From positions 1 through 14,156 of the forward strand of contig JAKAIQ010000026.1 in the NCBI GenBank assembly GCA_021825035.1: DNA of 14,156 nucleotides, in the 5' to 3' direction. This stretch comes from Deltaproteobacteria bacterium (GTDB lineage: Bacteria > Desulfobacterota > GWC2-55-46). The translations under genes were made by a program, and so were the position numbers. A model generated the notes under the pieces. The model was given only the letters and a program-made list of their open reading frames with translations, did not search any database and was not told the DNA's origin. This document shows, piece by piece, positions 1 to 6,390 of the stretch (positions are counted from its first letter, which is position 1; each line of letters opens with the position of its first letter).

Positions 1-217
1 ATGCAAGCTCGCCTATGATATTCGTAGCACGTGAAACGTATTCGGCTTTTCTCGAATAATCTTTCCGGCTCATGCAAAATGACGTCCTGTTGAGGCTGTC
101 TATCGCGCCGTCATAAAGCATGATAACCAGGTCGACCGGACTCGCCGTATTGACTTTTGTATTGGTATACGCGTTCTTGGCGTAATTAATCCTCTGCGAA
201 TGCCCGGCGTCTATCAT
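1..217 (-). CDS. fliS: FliS, flagellin export chaperone (N-terminal 72 codons, cut by window edge)
   Basis: This is the start of the cytoplasmic chaperone that binds the C-terminal end of flagellin and keeps it unfolded for export. The ATG at 217..215 overlaps the fliD stop as ATGA, so the two are translationally coupled. The visible peptide begins MIDAGHSQRINYAKNAYTN, followed by the family hallmark ASPVDLVIMLYDGAI (Y-x-x-x-x-V-x-T-A-S-P-x-x-L-x-x-M-L-Y-D-G-A) and the first helices of the four-helix bundle. The remaining roughly 55 codons lie outside the window. Its position after fliD is the usual one. The identification rests on motif and context and is firm; nothing can be said about the C-terminus. 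Confidence 0.93.
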   Translation of the reverse strand, partial: MIDAGHSQRINYAKNAYTNTKVNTASPVDLVIMLYDGAIDSLNRTSFCMSRKDYSRKAEYVSRATNIIGELA

Positions 218-1605
218 GCGCCTGATCCTGAGCTTGAACTCGAGCCTGAACTTCCGCCGCTTGACTGATTGCTCCATGCCGAAAATGTCTGGGTTATATA
301 CTGGCCCTCGGCCTGCAGCTGAGATATCGTGGCCTCGAGCTGCGCGTATTCATTCCTGATTTGAGTGGTTTCGTTGTTGATATTCTCCTGCATCGTATTG
401 GCTTTATCCGTCAAGGAGGATATCTGGTTGTTGTAGGAGTCCTGCTGGCCGGGAATGATGTTGTTGATATTGTCGGTCAGGGTGTTGCCCAGGTCAGTGC
501 TCATGGCGTTCAGCACGGAAACCACCTGCTGCGGGTTTGCCGCAACTGCGGCGTTCAGCATGTTCTGGTCGACCTGCAAAACGCCGTTCTGATCATGCGT
601 GATGCCTATGAGGGCAAGGGAACTCCCGGCATAACTGTTGGTAGTTATGTTCGTCATTGCGCCGGTAATGTCGTTAACGATGCTTGAGCCATAGATCGGG
701 CCATTATTGAGAGCTACGCCGGCCACATTTGTGCTCGTTATCGTGCTCATGGCCTGGTTGTATGCGCTCACAAAGGCGTTTACCTTGCTCAAAAGGCCTG
801 CCGTATCGTTAGACACAGTAAGGACGGTGCTTCCTGCGCTGCCCAGATTAAGCGTCACCCCGTTTATGAGGTCGGAAATTGAATTTGTCGATCTCGTCAC
901 TGAAATGCCGTTAAATGTCAGACTCGCATCCTGCGCAGCAATCGATTGCGTCATGTTTGTAATACTGTTTTTCGGATCAAAGGCAAGCGCCGAGAGGCCC
1001 GTCATGTCGGTATTTGTGCCGTCGCCGTCTGCAACGGTTATTTTTATCGTGTTGGCGGCTCCGGTGGCGTTGGAAGTGACCGCAAGCCTGTATCCGGTGC
1101 CGTCATTTACCACGGAAGCCGTCATGCCGGCGTTAGCCGAGTTTATGGCCGAGGCTATTCCGTTCAATGTGTCGTTTGAACTCGTTATGGTAATGCTTGC
1201 CGGCGATGAGCTGCCGTCCTGTATCGTCAACGTCCCTGTCCCCACCACTGCGGTGGTGGCGTCAGTATAGTCCTGTGAATAGATGGACTGAGCCTGGGCC
1301 AGCTGGTTTACCTGAATATTGTAAGTGCCAGGAGACGCTGAGGTTGTCGCGGTCGCGGTTAGGGCTGATGTGTTGGATGAAACGGCTTGAAGGCCGAGCA
1401 CATCGGTCGTCTGAAGCGGCGTTGTTGCGTCATTAAATGTGCTGAGCGCGCTGAGGAGCGTCCCGTATGCGCTTATGTCCTGCTGGTATGTTGCCTTCTG
1501 ATTGTTTATCTCTTGCAACTGCTGGTTGTCAAACGAAGTAAGGGCGCTTATGACACTGTCTACGTTAATGCCGGAGGCAGGCCCTATGGAATCCATTATC
1601 GCCAT
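214..1605 (-). CDS. fliD: FliD, flagellar filament cap (HAP2)
   Basis: This 463-residue protein forms the cap at the filament tip that folds exported flagellin into the growing filament. The N-terminal region fits FliD_N: SIGPASGINVDSVISALTSF near residues 6-25, then a Gln/Asn-rich helix to about residue 56. The middle holds Thr/Ser/Asn-rich beta domains. The C-terminal part (about 370-440) is heptad-like (NNQISSLTDKANTMQENINN), as expected for the FliD_C coiled coil. The start at 1605 has SD AGAGG (1613..1617) seven bases upstream, inside the end of flaG, and is preferred over the Met three codons later. The family usually runs 450-500 aa, so the length is normal. The last roughly 16 residues are almost pure Ser/Gly, which is unusual for the cap C-terminus. 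Only two bases separate it from flaG, and it overlaps fliS by four. Confidence 0.96.
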   Translation of the reverse strand: MAIMDSIGPASGINVDSVISALTSFDNQQLQEINNQKATYQQDISAYGTLLSALSTFNDATTPLQTTDVLGLQAVSSNTSALTATATTSASPGTYNIQVNQLAQAQSIYSQDYTDATTAVVGTGTLTIQDGSSSPASITITSSNDTLNGIASAINSANAGMTASVVNDGTGYRLAVTSNATGAANTIKITVADGDGTNTDMTGLSALAFDPKNSITNMTQSIAAQDASLTFNGISVTRSTNSISDLINGVTLNLGSAGSTVLTVSNDTAGLLSKVNAFVSAYNQAMSTITSTNVAGVALNNGPIYGSSIVNDITGAMTNITTNSYAGSSLALIGITHDQNGVLQVDQNMLNAAVAANPQQVVSVLNAMSTDLGNTLTDNINNIIPGQQDSYNNQISSLTDKANTMQENINNETTQIRNEYAQLEATISQLQAEGQYITQTFSAWSNQSSGGSSGSSSSSGSGA

Positions 1606-1607
1606 TT

Positions 1608-1919
1608 TTATACCTCTTCATTTAGAAGATTTTTCAAGGGAAGCTTCAGCTCGTCAGACATTTTGATGAGTTGCTCGGGAGGAAACTGAATTATGGTTTT
1701 GCCGTTTTTGTCGATCAGTCTGATAACGACATTTTTGCCGCCATCGAGCGCAAATACTGCCTTGAGTCCGGAATTCACGGTCGGCTCTGACGCCGATGCC
1801 CCGCTCGCACCGGAGACATTCGGAATTGTCTTATCTTTTATATCGGTTGGCTTTGGCGATGTTACTTTCAGCGCCTCAAGCGCGGTCTGTCCTGCGATTT
1901 CAACCCGTTTTATATTCAT
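1608..1919 (-). CDS. flaG: FlaG family protein
   Basis: This small protein (103 aa from the chosen start) sits between flagellin and the cap gene. The C-terminal half matches the FlaG pattern: a hydrophobic strand VVIRLIDKNGKTIIQFPPEQ (V-x-R-x-x-D-x-x-G-x-x-I-x-x-x-P-P-E), then a helix. The N-terminal half is low-complexity (SGASGASASEP) and probably disordered. Family members affect filament length or stability; the molecular role is not settled. I choose ATG 1919..1917 (MNIKRVE) because a G5 run at 1926..1930 lies six bases upstream. A TTG at 1940 and an ATG at 1925 are in frame, but the TTG lies inside the 3' arm of the stem-loop 1937..1977. It is likely expressed by read-through from the flagellin promoter. 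Confidence 0.88.
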   Translation of the reverse strand: MNIKRVEIAGQTALEALKVTSPKPTDIKDKTIPNVSGASGASASEPTVNSGLKAVFALDGGKNVVIRLIDKNGKTIIQFPPEQLIKMSDELKLPLKNLLNEEV

Positions 1920-1936
1920 GGCCATCCCCCAATTTA

Positions 1937-1977
1937 TCAACGGCGTAAAGGGGCTTGAAGCCCCCTTACACCGTTGA
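1937..1977 (-). terminator. Long stem-loop between fliC and flaG (attenuator or mRNA-stabilising hairpin)
   Basis: On the minus strand the arm beginning TCAACGGTGTAAGGGGG pairs with the arm ending CCCCTTTACGCCGTTGA. This gives about 17 base pairs including two G-T wobbles around a short loop (CTTCAAG). It begins 16 bases after the flagellin stop. No T-run follows (the next bases are TAAATTGG), so it is not a textbook intrinsic terminator. A partial terminator or a 3' end-protecting hairpin would explain high flagellin mRNA with lower flaG-fliD-fliS expression. That role is inferred; the structure itself is plain in the sequence. Confidence 0.7.
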
Positions 1978-1993
1978 TCAAGTCATCCTCTGA

Positions 1994-2821
1994 TTACGGG
2001 AGAAGCTTAAGAATCTGCTGAGGTATCGAATTAGCCTGAGCAAGCACTGAAATTCCGGCCTGCTGGAGAATCATGTCCTTTGTCATGTTCGCGGTTTCAG
2101 AGGCAAAATCCGCATCCGTGACCCTGGATTTGGCTGCAGTCAGATTCTGAACCATATTGCCGAGGTTTGAGATGGCATAATTGAGACGGTTGTTTATGGC
2201 GCCGACGTTGCCCTGGTCAACGTTGATCGTATTGATGGCCGATTGAACGGTGGAGATGGCGGACTGGGCGGCGGTCTGAGAGCTGATTGTAAGGGCGCTA
2301 ACTCCAAGCGCGGTCGACGTGGCGGTTAGGCCGGCCAGAGTTATCTCGTCGTTGGCGCTGTTGTCGGCTCCCACCTGGAACGTCCAGGTTGCGGGGCCCG
2401 TACCGTCAAGGATATGCTGGCCGTTGAAAGTGGACGAACCGGCCACACGGTCGATTTCTGAAATGAGACTTGTAAATTCGCTGTTCAGAGCCGAAAGGTT
2501 ACTCGTCGTATTGACGCTGTCAGCGGCCTGGACTGCGAGTTCGTTCATCCTCTGAAGCATATCGGAGATGGTGCTCAAACCGCCTTCAGTGGTCTGAACA
2601 AGCGATACGGCGTTATTGGCGTTGCTCGTGGCAGTGGTCAATCCGTTTATCTGACTCGTCATGATGCTTGCGATCTCGAAGCCCGCCGGATCGTCAGCGG
2701 CAGAGTTTATCTTCAAACCGGATGAAAGACGCTCCATCGCGGTTGCCAGGCTGCCCTGGGTTATGGAAAGATTCCTCTGCGCATCGACCGAGAACAGATT
2801 TGTGTTAATTGTAAATGCCAT
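1994..2821 (-). CDS. fliC: Flagellin, filament subunit (short form)
   Basis: This 275-residue filament subunit is exported through the flagellar type III system. The N-terminal D0/D1 helices are canonical: MAFTINTNLFSVDAQRNL at 1-18, ERLSSGLKINSAADDPAG near 30-47, and AVSLVQTTEGGLSTISDMLQRMNELAVQ. The C-terminal D1/D0 part ends ADFASETANMTKDMILQQAG then ANSIPQQILKLLP. The middle between the conserved ends is only a Thr/Ser/Ala-rich stretch of roughly 60 residues, so the outer D2/D3 domains are essentially absent. SD AAGGAGGG (2829..2836) lies seven to eight bases before the ATG. Its own sigma-28 promoter (2948..2974) and a structured leader precede it. The gene symbol follows common usage; hag or flaA would be equivalent. 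Confidence 0.97.
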   Translation of the reverse strand: MAFTINTNLFSVDAQRNLSITQGSLATAMERLSSGLKINSAADDPAGFEIASIMTSQINGLTTATSNANNAVSLVQTTEGGLSTISDMLQRMNELAVQAADSVNTTSNLSALNSEFTSLISEIDRVAGSSTFNGQHILDGTGPATWTFQVGADNSANDEITLAGLTATSTALGVSALTISSQTAAQSAISTVQSAINTINVDQGNVGAINNRLNYAISNLGNMVQNLTAAKSRVTDADFASETANMTKDMILQQAGISVLAQANSIPQQILKLLP

Positions 2822-2828
2822 TTGCTTA

Positions 2829-2836
2829 CCCTCCTT
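2829..2836 (-). promoter_or_regulatory. Strong Shine-Dalgarno of flagellin containing a GGA motif
   Basis: AAGGAGGG on the minus strand ends seven bases before the flagellin ATG and is an almost perfect anti-16S match. Its GGA (2832..2834) is also the core of a CsrA target. A second GGA lies in the hairpin loop at 2854..2856, 22 bases upstream. Confidence 0.85.
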
Positions 2837-2848
2837 AGTGTTTTATTC

Positions 2849-2862
2849 CGGCATCCATGCCG
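2849..2862 (-). promoter_or_regulatory. Hairpin with GGA in its loop in the flagellin leader (candidate CsrA site)
   Basis: The minus strand reads CGGCA-TGGA-TGCCG, a perfect 5-bp stem closing a TGGA tetraloop. High-affinity CsrA targets are known to present GGA in a small hairpin loop, and the enclosing AUGGAUG resembles the end of the RUACARGGAUGU consensus. The paired GGA in the SD 22 bases downstream allows one CsrA dimer to bridge both. csrA and its antagonist fliW lie upstream in the same cluster. Binding itself is inferred. Confidence 0.6.
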
Positions 2863-2879
2863 TTTTTTATTTTAGGTTT

Positions 2880-2931
2880 AGCGACCGGCCATTTTCACGA
2901 AGCGTTCCCCCTTTCTGGCCTATTTGTCGCT
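2880..2931 (-). promoter_or_regulatory. Upstream stem-loop in the flagellin leader
   Basis: On the minus strand AGCGAC (2926..2931) pairs with GTCGCT (2880..2885). Inside it, GGCC (2917..2920) pairs with GGCC (2887..2890). The loop holds a GGGGGA run (2906..2911), a third GGA. The element starts about 10 bases after the expected transcription start, so it may protect the 5' end or add a CsrA contact. The inner arms are separated by a 26-base loop, so stability is moderate. The role is inferred. Confidence 0.4.
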
Positions 2932-2947
2932 CAACCACTTACATTCA

Positions 2948-2974
2948 CTATCGGATGTTCTCGGAGAAACTTTA
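2948..2974 (-). promoter_or_regulatory. Sigma-28 (FliA) promoter of flagellin
   Basis: The minus strand shows -35 TAAAGTTT (2967..2974), an 11-base spacer, and -10 TCCGATAG (2948..2955). The sigma-28 consensus is TAAAGTTT-N11-GCCGATAA, so the -35 is perfect and the -10 is off only at its ends. Transcription should start near 2941, giving a leader of roughly 120 nt with two hairpins before the flagellin ATG. Confidence 0.9.
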
Positions 2975-3068
2975 ATTTTCTTTGAGCCGAGACTGCGCCT
3001 ATTTCGCCAGACCTAACCACACATCAACGACGCCATAAGGACGAGTGCGCGAGCGGCGCGCAAAATTG

Positions 3069-3815
3069 TCATCCATGGATGAAGTGTGAGGCCCATTGAG
3101 GTATGTCTTTGCAGAATGCATGAAAACCGGCTGAAAAAGAACCGAACCGGTAGCCTTCCTGATTGCAAAGAAGCTGAAGGCTTTTTCTTGAAAAAAGGCT
3201 TATATGCCCATTTCTCGGAGATGCGTACCACCACTTCAATGGCTCTCCACGGCGGATGTTCCCGTCCGACAGGAGCGTGGTGAAGAGTCCAATCCCGTCC
3301 CTGGCAAGCAGCGATGACAGTCTTCTTAAAAATGTCCTGACTTCCGGGACGTGCTCAAAGACTTCATAGCAAGTTATGAGATCAAATTGTCCCAATTCTT
3401 CAACGTGCTTATCGCCATCCACGAAAGGGTCATATGAGGTGGACTGCCAGCCGGCGGCCCGAAGAAGCTTGCTAAGAAGACCTTCTCCTCCGCCATAATC
3501 GAGATGGCGTATCTCCTTGCCGCGTGCGCCCAAGAGGGCGATGAGATTTTTCGCGTTCTCACGTGGACGGGCTTCAACGTAATCAGGATCAACCTGCGCG
3601 TATCCGCTATTGTAAATCATGTTCGCAAAATCCTGCGCTGTCCAGCGTGAAAATTCAGGCGCAAAGCAAAAACCGCATCGTTCACACAAAAAGTATGATA
3701 CCGGAATGCCGGAGGGCGGGAGATGAAAACCACGCGGTTCTTCGCATGACTTGTTGAAATCAACGGCGTCAAGAAGAAAACTCGGTCCCTTGCAAATTGA
3801 ACAAGTTAGCTGCAT
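3069..3815 (-). CDS. Zinc-finger class I SAM-dependent methyltransferase, candidate sugar or flagellin modifier
   Basis: This is a 248-residue protein from the ATG at 3815; a TTG two codons earlier is in frame, but SD AGGG sits eight bases before the ATG and too close to the TTG. Cys5/Cys8 and Cys44/Cys47 form a CxxC...CxxC knuckle like those at the start of small methyltransferases acting on activated sugars. The SAM-binding motif I is LDYGGGEG (about 105-112), followed by an acidic post-I loop (YDPF) and DLITCYEVFEHV (145-156), typical of the Methyltransf_23/11 fold. GHISLFS (203-209) is also typical of that group. There is no long C-terminal domain as in the roughly 400-aa NDP-sugar C-methyltransferases. 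It follows the TPR-glycosyltransferase gene and precedes the flagellin promoter, so methylation of a flagellin glycan or of flagellin itself is plausible; the substrate is unknown. Confidence 0.8.
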   Translation of the reverse strand: MQLTCSICKGPSFLLDAVDFNKSCEEPRGFHLPPSGIPVSYFLCERCGFCFAPEFSRWTAQDFANMIYNSGYAQVDPDYVEARPRENAKNLIALLGARGKEIRHLDYGGGEGLLSKLLRAAGWQSTSYDPFVDGDKHVEELGQFDLITCYEVFEHVPEVRTFLRRLSSLLARDGIGLFTTLLSDGNIRRGEPLKWWYASPRNGHISLFSRKSLQLLCNQEGYRFGSFSAGFHAFCKDIPQWASHFIHG

Positions 3816-3862
3816 AGACAAAGCCCTATCGTAGAATTAATACAGCCTGTCTCTGATATGAA

Positions 3863-3886
3863 TTACTCTCATACATGCGAGAGTAA
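3863..3886 (-). repeat. Perfect 8-bp stem-loop between the TPR and methyltransferase genes
   Basis: TTACTCTC (minus strand 3879..3886) pairs perfectly with GAGAGTAA (3863..3870) across an 8-base loop. It lies in the 105-base gap between the TPR gene stop and the methyltransferase start. No T-run follows on the minus strand, so it is not a clear terminator. It could set the relative mRNA levels of the two genes. Confidence 0.5.
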
Positions 3887-3920
3887 CTGTTGCGCACAGC
3901 CGGGTGGATGCGATTCATGT

Positions 3921-6254
3921 CTACGCCCTCGTGAATTTAACGAGATTACGCATTACCTCAAATATTACAGCTCCCCAATTATCGATCCCAGCCTGCCGGA
4001 AAAGACGCGCTGTGGGATACCATGGGCTATCCGGCCTTTCCTCAAGCCAACGCCAGTCTATAGAGATATACGGAATCAATATCCACACAGGCTTGCCAAC
4101 GGCTCCGGCAAGATGGGCGACCGACGTGTCGACGGTGATAACAAGATCAAGAAGGGAGACGAGCGCGGCGGTGTCCGAAAAATCTTTAAATTCCTTTCCG
4201 GCATTACGGATGTTAGGGGCATAAGCAAGCGCGGCCAAGTCCGCGCGGCCAAGTTCCTTTTGAAGACTTATAAGCTCGACATTGCATTGCGTGAGCGGAA
4301 GAAGCCGGGTTAGCGGAATAGAACGGTTACGGTCATTCTTATGGCCGGGATTTCCATGCCACGATATCCCGACCCTGAGTCTGTTCGTCTGTCCAAGCCA
4401 TTGGGACCAGCGCTCAATATCCTCCGGCCTTGCTTTAAGATATGGGACACCGGACGGGATAGTGTCAATGCCGGTCTTGAACGAGAGCGGCAGGCTCAAA
4501 AGCGGACAGTGAAAGTCGAAGGGGGGTATGGCCTCTCCTTTTGCAATGACCTTGATGGGCCATCGCTGCGATTCCAGGAGCGATTTAAGTTGCGGCTGTA
4601 CTTCGAGAATGACATTGGCTCCAAGATCTGCCACAAGCCTCGCGTAACGGCAAAACTGTATTGTGTCGCCAATTCCCTGCTCGGCGTGAAGAAGAACGGT
4701 CCTGCCGGACAGGCTCTCTTCCCCGAGCCAGAGAGGTTCACTAAAATTACGCTTCGGCGATGTAAAATTATCCTTTTTCCAGCGCCACTCGTACAATTTC
4801 CAGCCTTCTCCATAGTCGCCGAGTATCAACTTGGCAAGGCCTTTGTGCCAGTATGCGTGCGGGTCATCCGGTTTTAACGCGATCGCCATTTCATAGTTCG
4901 CGATCGCCTCGTCATAACGCCTCAAGTCGTAAAATGCCACGCCGCGGTTGTTGTATGCAGTTACATAATCATGCTTAAGCTCAATTGCCCTGGCATAACT
5001 CGCAATCGCCTCGTCATAACGCCTCAAGTCGTAAAATGCCACGCCGAGGTTGTTGTGCGCTTCGGCGTAATCCGGCTTGAGAGCTATCGCCCTGTCGTAA
5101 CTCGCCGCTGCATCTTCAGAGCGCCTGAGTTCCTTGAGAGCGTTCCCGCGATTATTATAAGCTTCGGCATAATCCGGCTTTAGCTCGATAGCCTTCTCAA
5201 AGCTGGCAAGGGCTTCCTCGCGACGCCTTAGATGGCCGAGACTGACTCCACGATTGTTGTGAGCTATCGAGTAATCGGGCTTCAACTCTATCGCCCTGTC
5301 GCAACTCGCAAGCGCTTCATCATGCCGCTTTAGCTCATTGAGCGCTGCACAGCGGTTGTTGTGTGCCTCCGCGTAATCGGGCTTGAGAGCTATCGCCCTG
5401 TCGTAGCTCTTAAGCGCTTCCTCATAACGGCCGGCCTCATAAAGTCTGTTGCCCATGCTGTTATGAGAGGTGGCATTATCCGGCCTTAGAGCTATCGCCC
5501 TGTCGTAACTCGAATGCGCCTCGTCAAACCGTCCCAGTTCCTGAAACGCGTTTCCAAGGTTTTCGTGCGCTTCCGCAAAATCCGGACGAAAAGATATGGC
5601 CATCCCATAACTTGCAAGAGCCTCTTCATAACACTTCAGATACGTCAGCGTAACCCCGCGATTATTGTGCACTTCGGCATATCGAGGCTTCAGAGCTATC
5701 GCCCTGTCGTAGCTTTCCAGCGCTTCTTTATGGCGCTGGAGTTCCTTAAGAACATTTCCGCGGTTGTTGTGCGCCTCCACGTAATCGGGCTCAAGATGTA
5801 TAGCCCTCTCATAACTCGAGAGGGCCTCTTCAAAACGTCCAAGCTCATAAAGAGCCACGCCGCGGTTGTTGAAGGCTATCACGTAATCCGGCTTCAGAGA
5901 TATCGCCCTGTCATAGCTTATGAGAGCATCTTCATTGCGTCCGAGCGCTTTAAGCGCTCCGGCGCGATTATTGAGCACGACGGGCTGATGGGGGTTTATA
6001 CGAAGAGACCTGTCAAAATACTTCAAGGCCTCCTCGAAATTCCCTTGCTGGAAGCAGATTATGCCGAGCTTGGAGAATGATTCAAAATTTCTGGAGTTGC
6101 CGGTTATATTTTTTTTCAAATTCTCATCCGCGCGCCGCATGGCCAAATCGCCGGAAAATGCCGATCCGGTCCTGGCCGGCGAAAAAGCCGGCAGCTTATC
6201 TTGCATGCCGATCCGGGACCTGCGGTGACGCGCGCCCTTTATGCCTTTTTTCAT
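3921..6254 (-). CDS. TPR-repeat protein with C-terminal glycosyltransferase-like (GT9/GT41-type) domain
   Basis: This 777-residue protein starts with a basic, probably disordered segment (about 1-55). It then has twelve consecutive 34-residue tetratricopeptide repeats (about 57-464), most near the consensus AEAHNNRGVALxELxRxxEALASYDRAIALKPDY, and a degenerate thirteenth (GWKLYEWRW). The C-terminal roughly 280 residues resemble a GT-B nucleotide-sugar transferase half: HAEQGIGDTIQF (523-534), VGISWHGNPGHKNDRNRSIP (628-647), DTAALVSLLDLVITVDTSVAHLAG (694-717) and DWRWLEERPDSPWYP. The same TPR plus transferase layout occurs in O-GlcNAc-transferase-like bacterial proteins. There is no signal peptide, so it is cytoplasmic. 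Its place between fliW and flagellin suggests O-glycosylation of flagellin Ser/Thr before export. Donor sugar and acceptor cannot be read from sequence. The start at ATG 6254 has a weak SD (GGAT); Met17 is an alternative. Confidence 0.85.
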   Translation of the reverse strand: MKKGIKGARHRRSRIGMQDKLPAFSPARTGSAFSGDLAMRRADENLKKNITGNSRNFESFSKLGIICFQQGNFEEALKYFDRSLRINPHQPVVLNNRAGALKALGRNEDALISYDRAISLKPDYVIAFNNRGVALYELGRFEEALSSYERAIHLEPDYVEAHNNRGNVLKELQRHKEALESYDRAIALKPRYAEVHNNRGVTLTYLKCYEEALASYGMAISFRPDFAEAHENLGNAFQELGRFDEAHSSYDRAIALRPDNATSHNSMGNRLYEAGRYEEALKSYDRAIALKPDYAEAHNNRCAALNELKRHDEALASCDRAIELKPDYSIAHNNRGVSLGHLRRREEALASFEKAIELKPDYAEAYNNRGNALKELRRSEDAAASYDRAIALKPDYAEAHNNLGVAFYDLRRYDEAIASYARAIELKHDYVTAYNNRGVAFYDLRRYDEAIANYEMAIALKPDDPHAYWHKGLAKLILGDYGEGWKLYEWRWKKDNFTSPKRNFSEPLWLGEESLSGRTVLLHAEQGIGDTIQFCRYARLVADLGANVILEVQPQLKSLLESQRWPIKVIAKGEAIPPFDFHCPLLSLPLSFKTGIDTIPSGVPYLKARPEDIERWSQWLGQTNRLRVGISWHGNPGHKNDRNRSIPLTRLLPLTQCNVELISLQKELGRADLAALAYAPNIRNAGKEFKDFSDTAALVSLLDLVITVDTSVAHLAGAVGKPVWILIPYISIDWRWLEERPDSPWYPTARLFRQAGIDNWGAVIFEVMRNLVKFTRA
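4863..6086 (-). repeat. Tandem 102-bp DNA repeat encoding the TPR array
   Basis: Twelve in-frame units with a 102-base (34-codon) period encode the TPRs. DNA similarity is high between some neighbours: a 42-base stretch at 4903..4944 recurs exactly at 5005..5046, one unit apart, encoding repeats 12 and 11. This points to recent unit duplication or conversion. Unit number could vary between strains. Confidence 0.85.
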
Positions 6255-6277
6255 GGGAGATCCGTTAAATGATTTTA

Positions 6278-6306
6278 ATAATGTGTAAATCGAATGAATC
6301 CGACAA
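6278..6306 (-). promoter_or_regulatory. Possible sigma-70 promoter of the TPR-glycosyltransferase gene
   Basis: On the minus strand TTGTCG (6301..6306) and CATTAT (6278..6283) are separated by 17 bases, each matching the -35 and -10 consensus at four of six positions. The expected start near 6271 is about 17 bases before the ATG at 6254. The match is modest, but no sigma-28 or sigma-54 site was seen in this gap. It would let the two modification genes be expressed apart from the fliW operon. Confidence 0.35.
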
Positions 6307-6340
6307 CTTCACAAAAGCCGCCGAGCGCCCGGGCTGAGCC

Positions 6341-6390
6341 GCATGATCTGTCAACCGCAACAGAGATTTTTTTCCGCCCGCAGATCATGC
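6341..6390 (-). repeat. 10-bp inverted repeat spanning the fliW stop
   Basis: On the minus strand GCATGATCTG (6381..6390) is repeated inverted as CAGATCATGC (6341..6350) with a 30-base loop. The upstream arm contains the last codon and TGA stop of fliW. The downstream side has no T-run, so intrinsic termination is not supported. It may mark the 3' end of the flgM-to-fliW transcript as a processing or stability element, or be a protein-binding operator for the TPR gene. Confidence 0.5.

Noticed and set aside
3013..3234. Minus-strand open frame overlapping the methyltransferase 3' end in another frame, possible frameshifted C-terminus
   Set aside because: The methyltransferase frame already runs past its GHISLFS motif to a normal stop, and the alternative frame shows no recognisable domain.
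4863..6086. Regular direct repeats resembling a CRISPR array
   Set aside because: The 102-base period is in frame, repeats are imperfect along the whole unit, and they encode TPRs; there are no unique spacers.
6312..6335. GC-rich stem followed by TTTT upstream of the TPR gene, possible fliW-operon terminator
   Set aside because: Pairing needs a bulge (3 + 3 bp) and the T-run is only four, too weak to call.
6349..6354. Perfect TTGACA -35 hexamer on the minus strand
   Set aside because: No -10-like hexamer lies 16-18 bases downstream; the region there is GC-rich. It also forms part of the inverted repeat arm.
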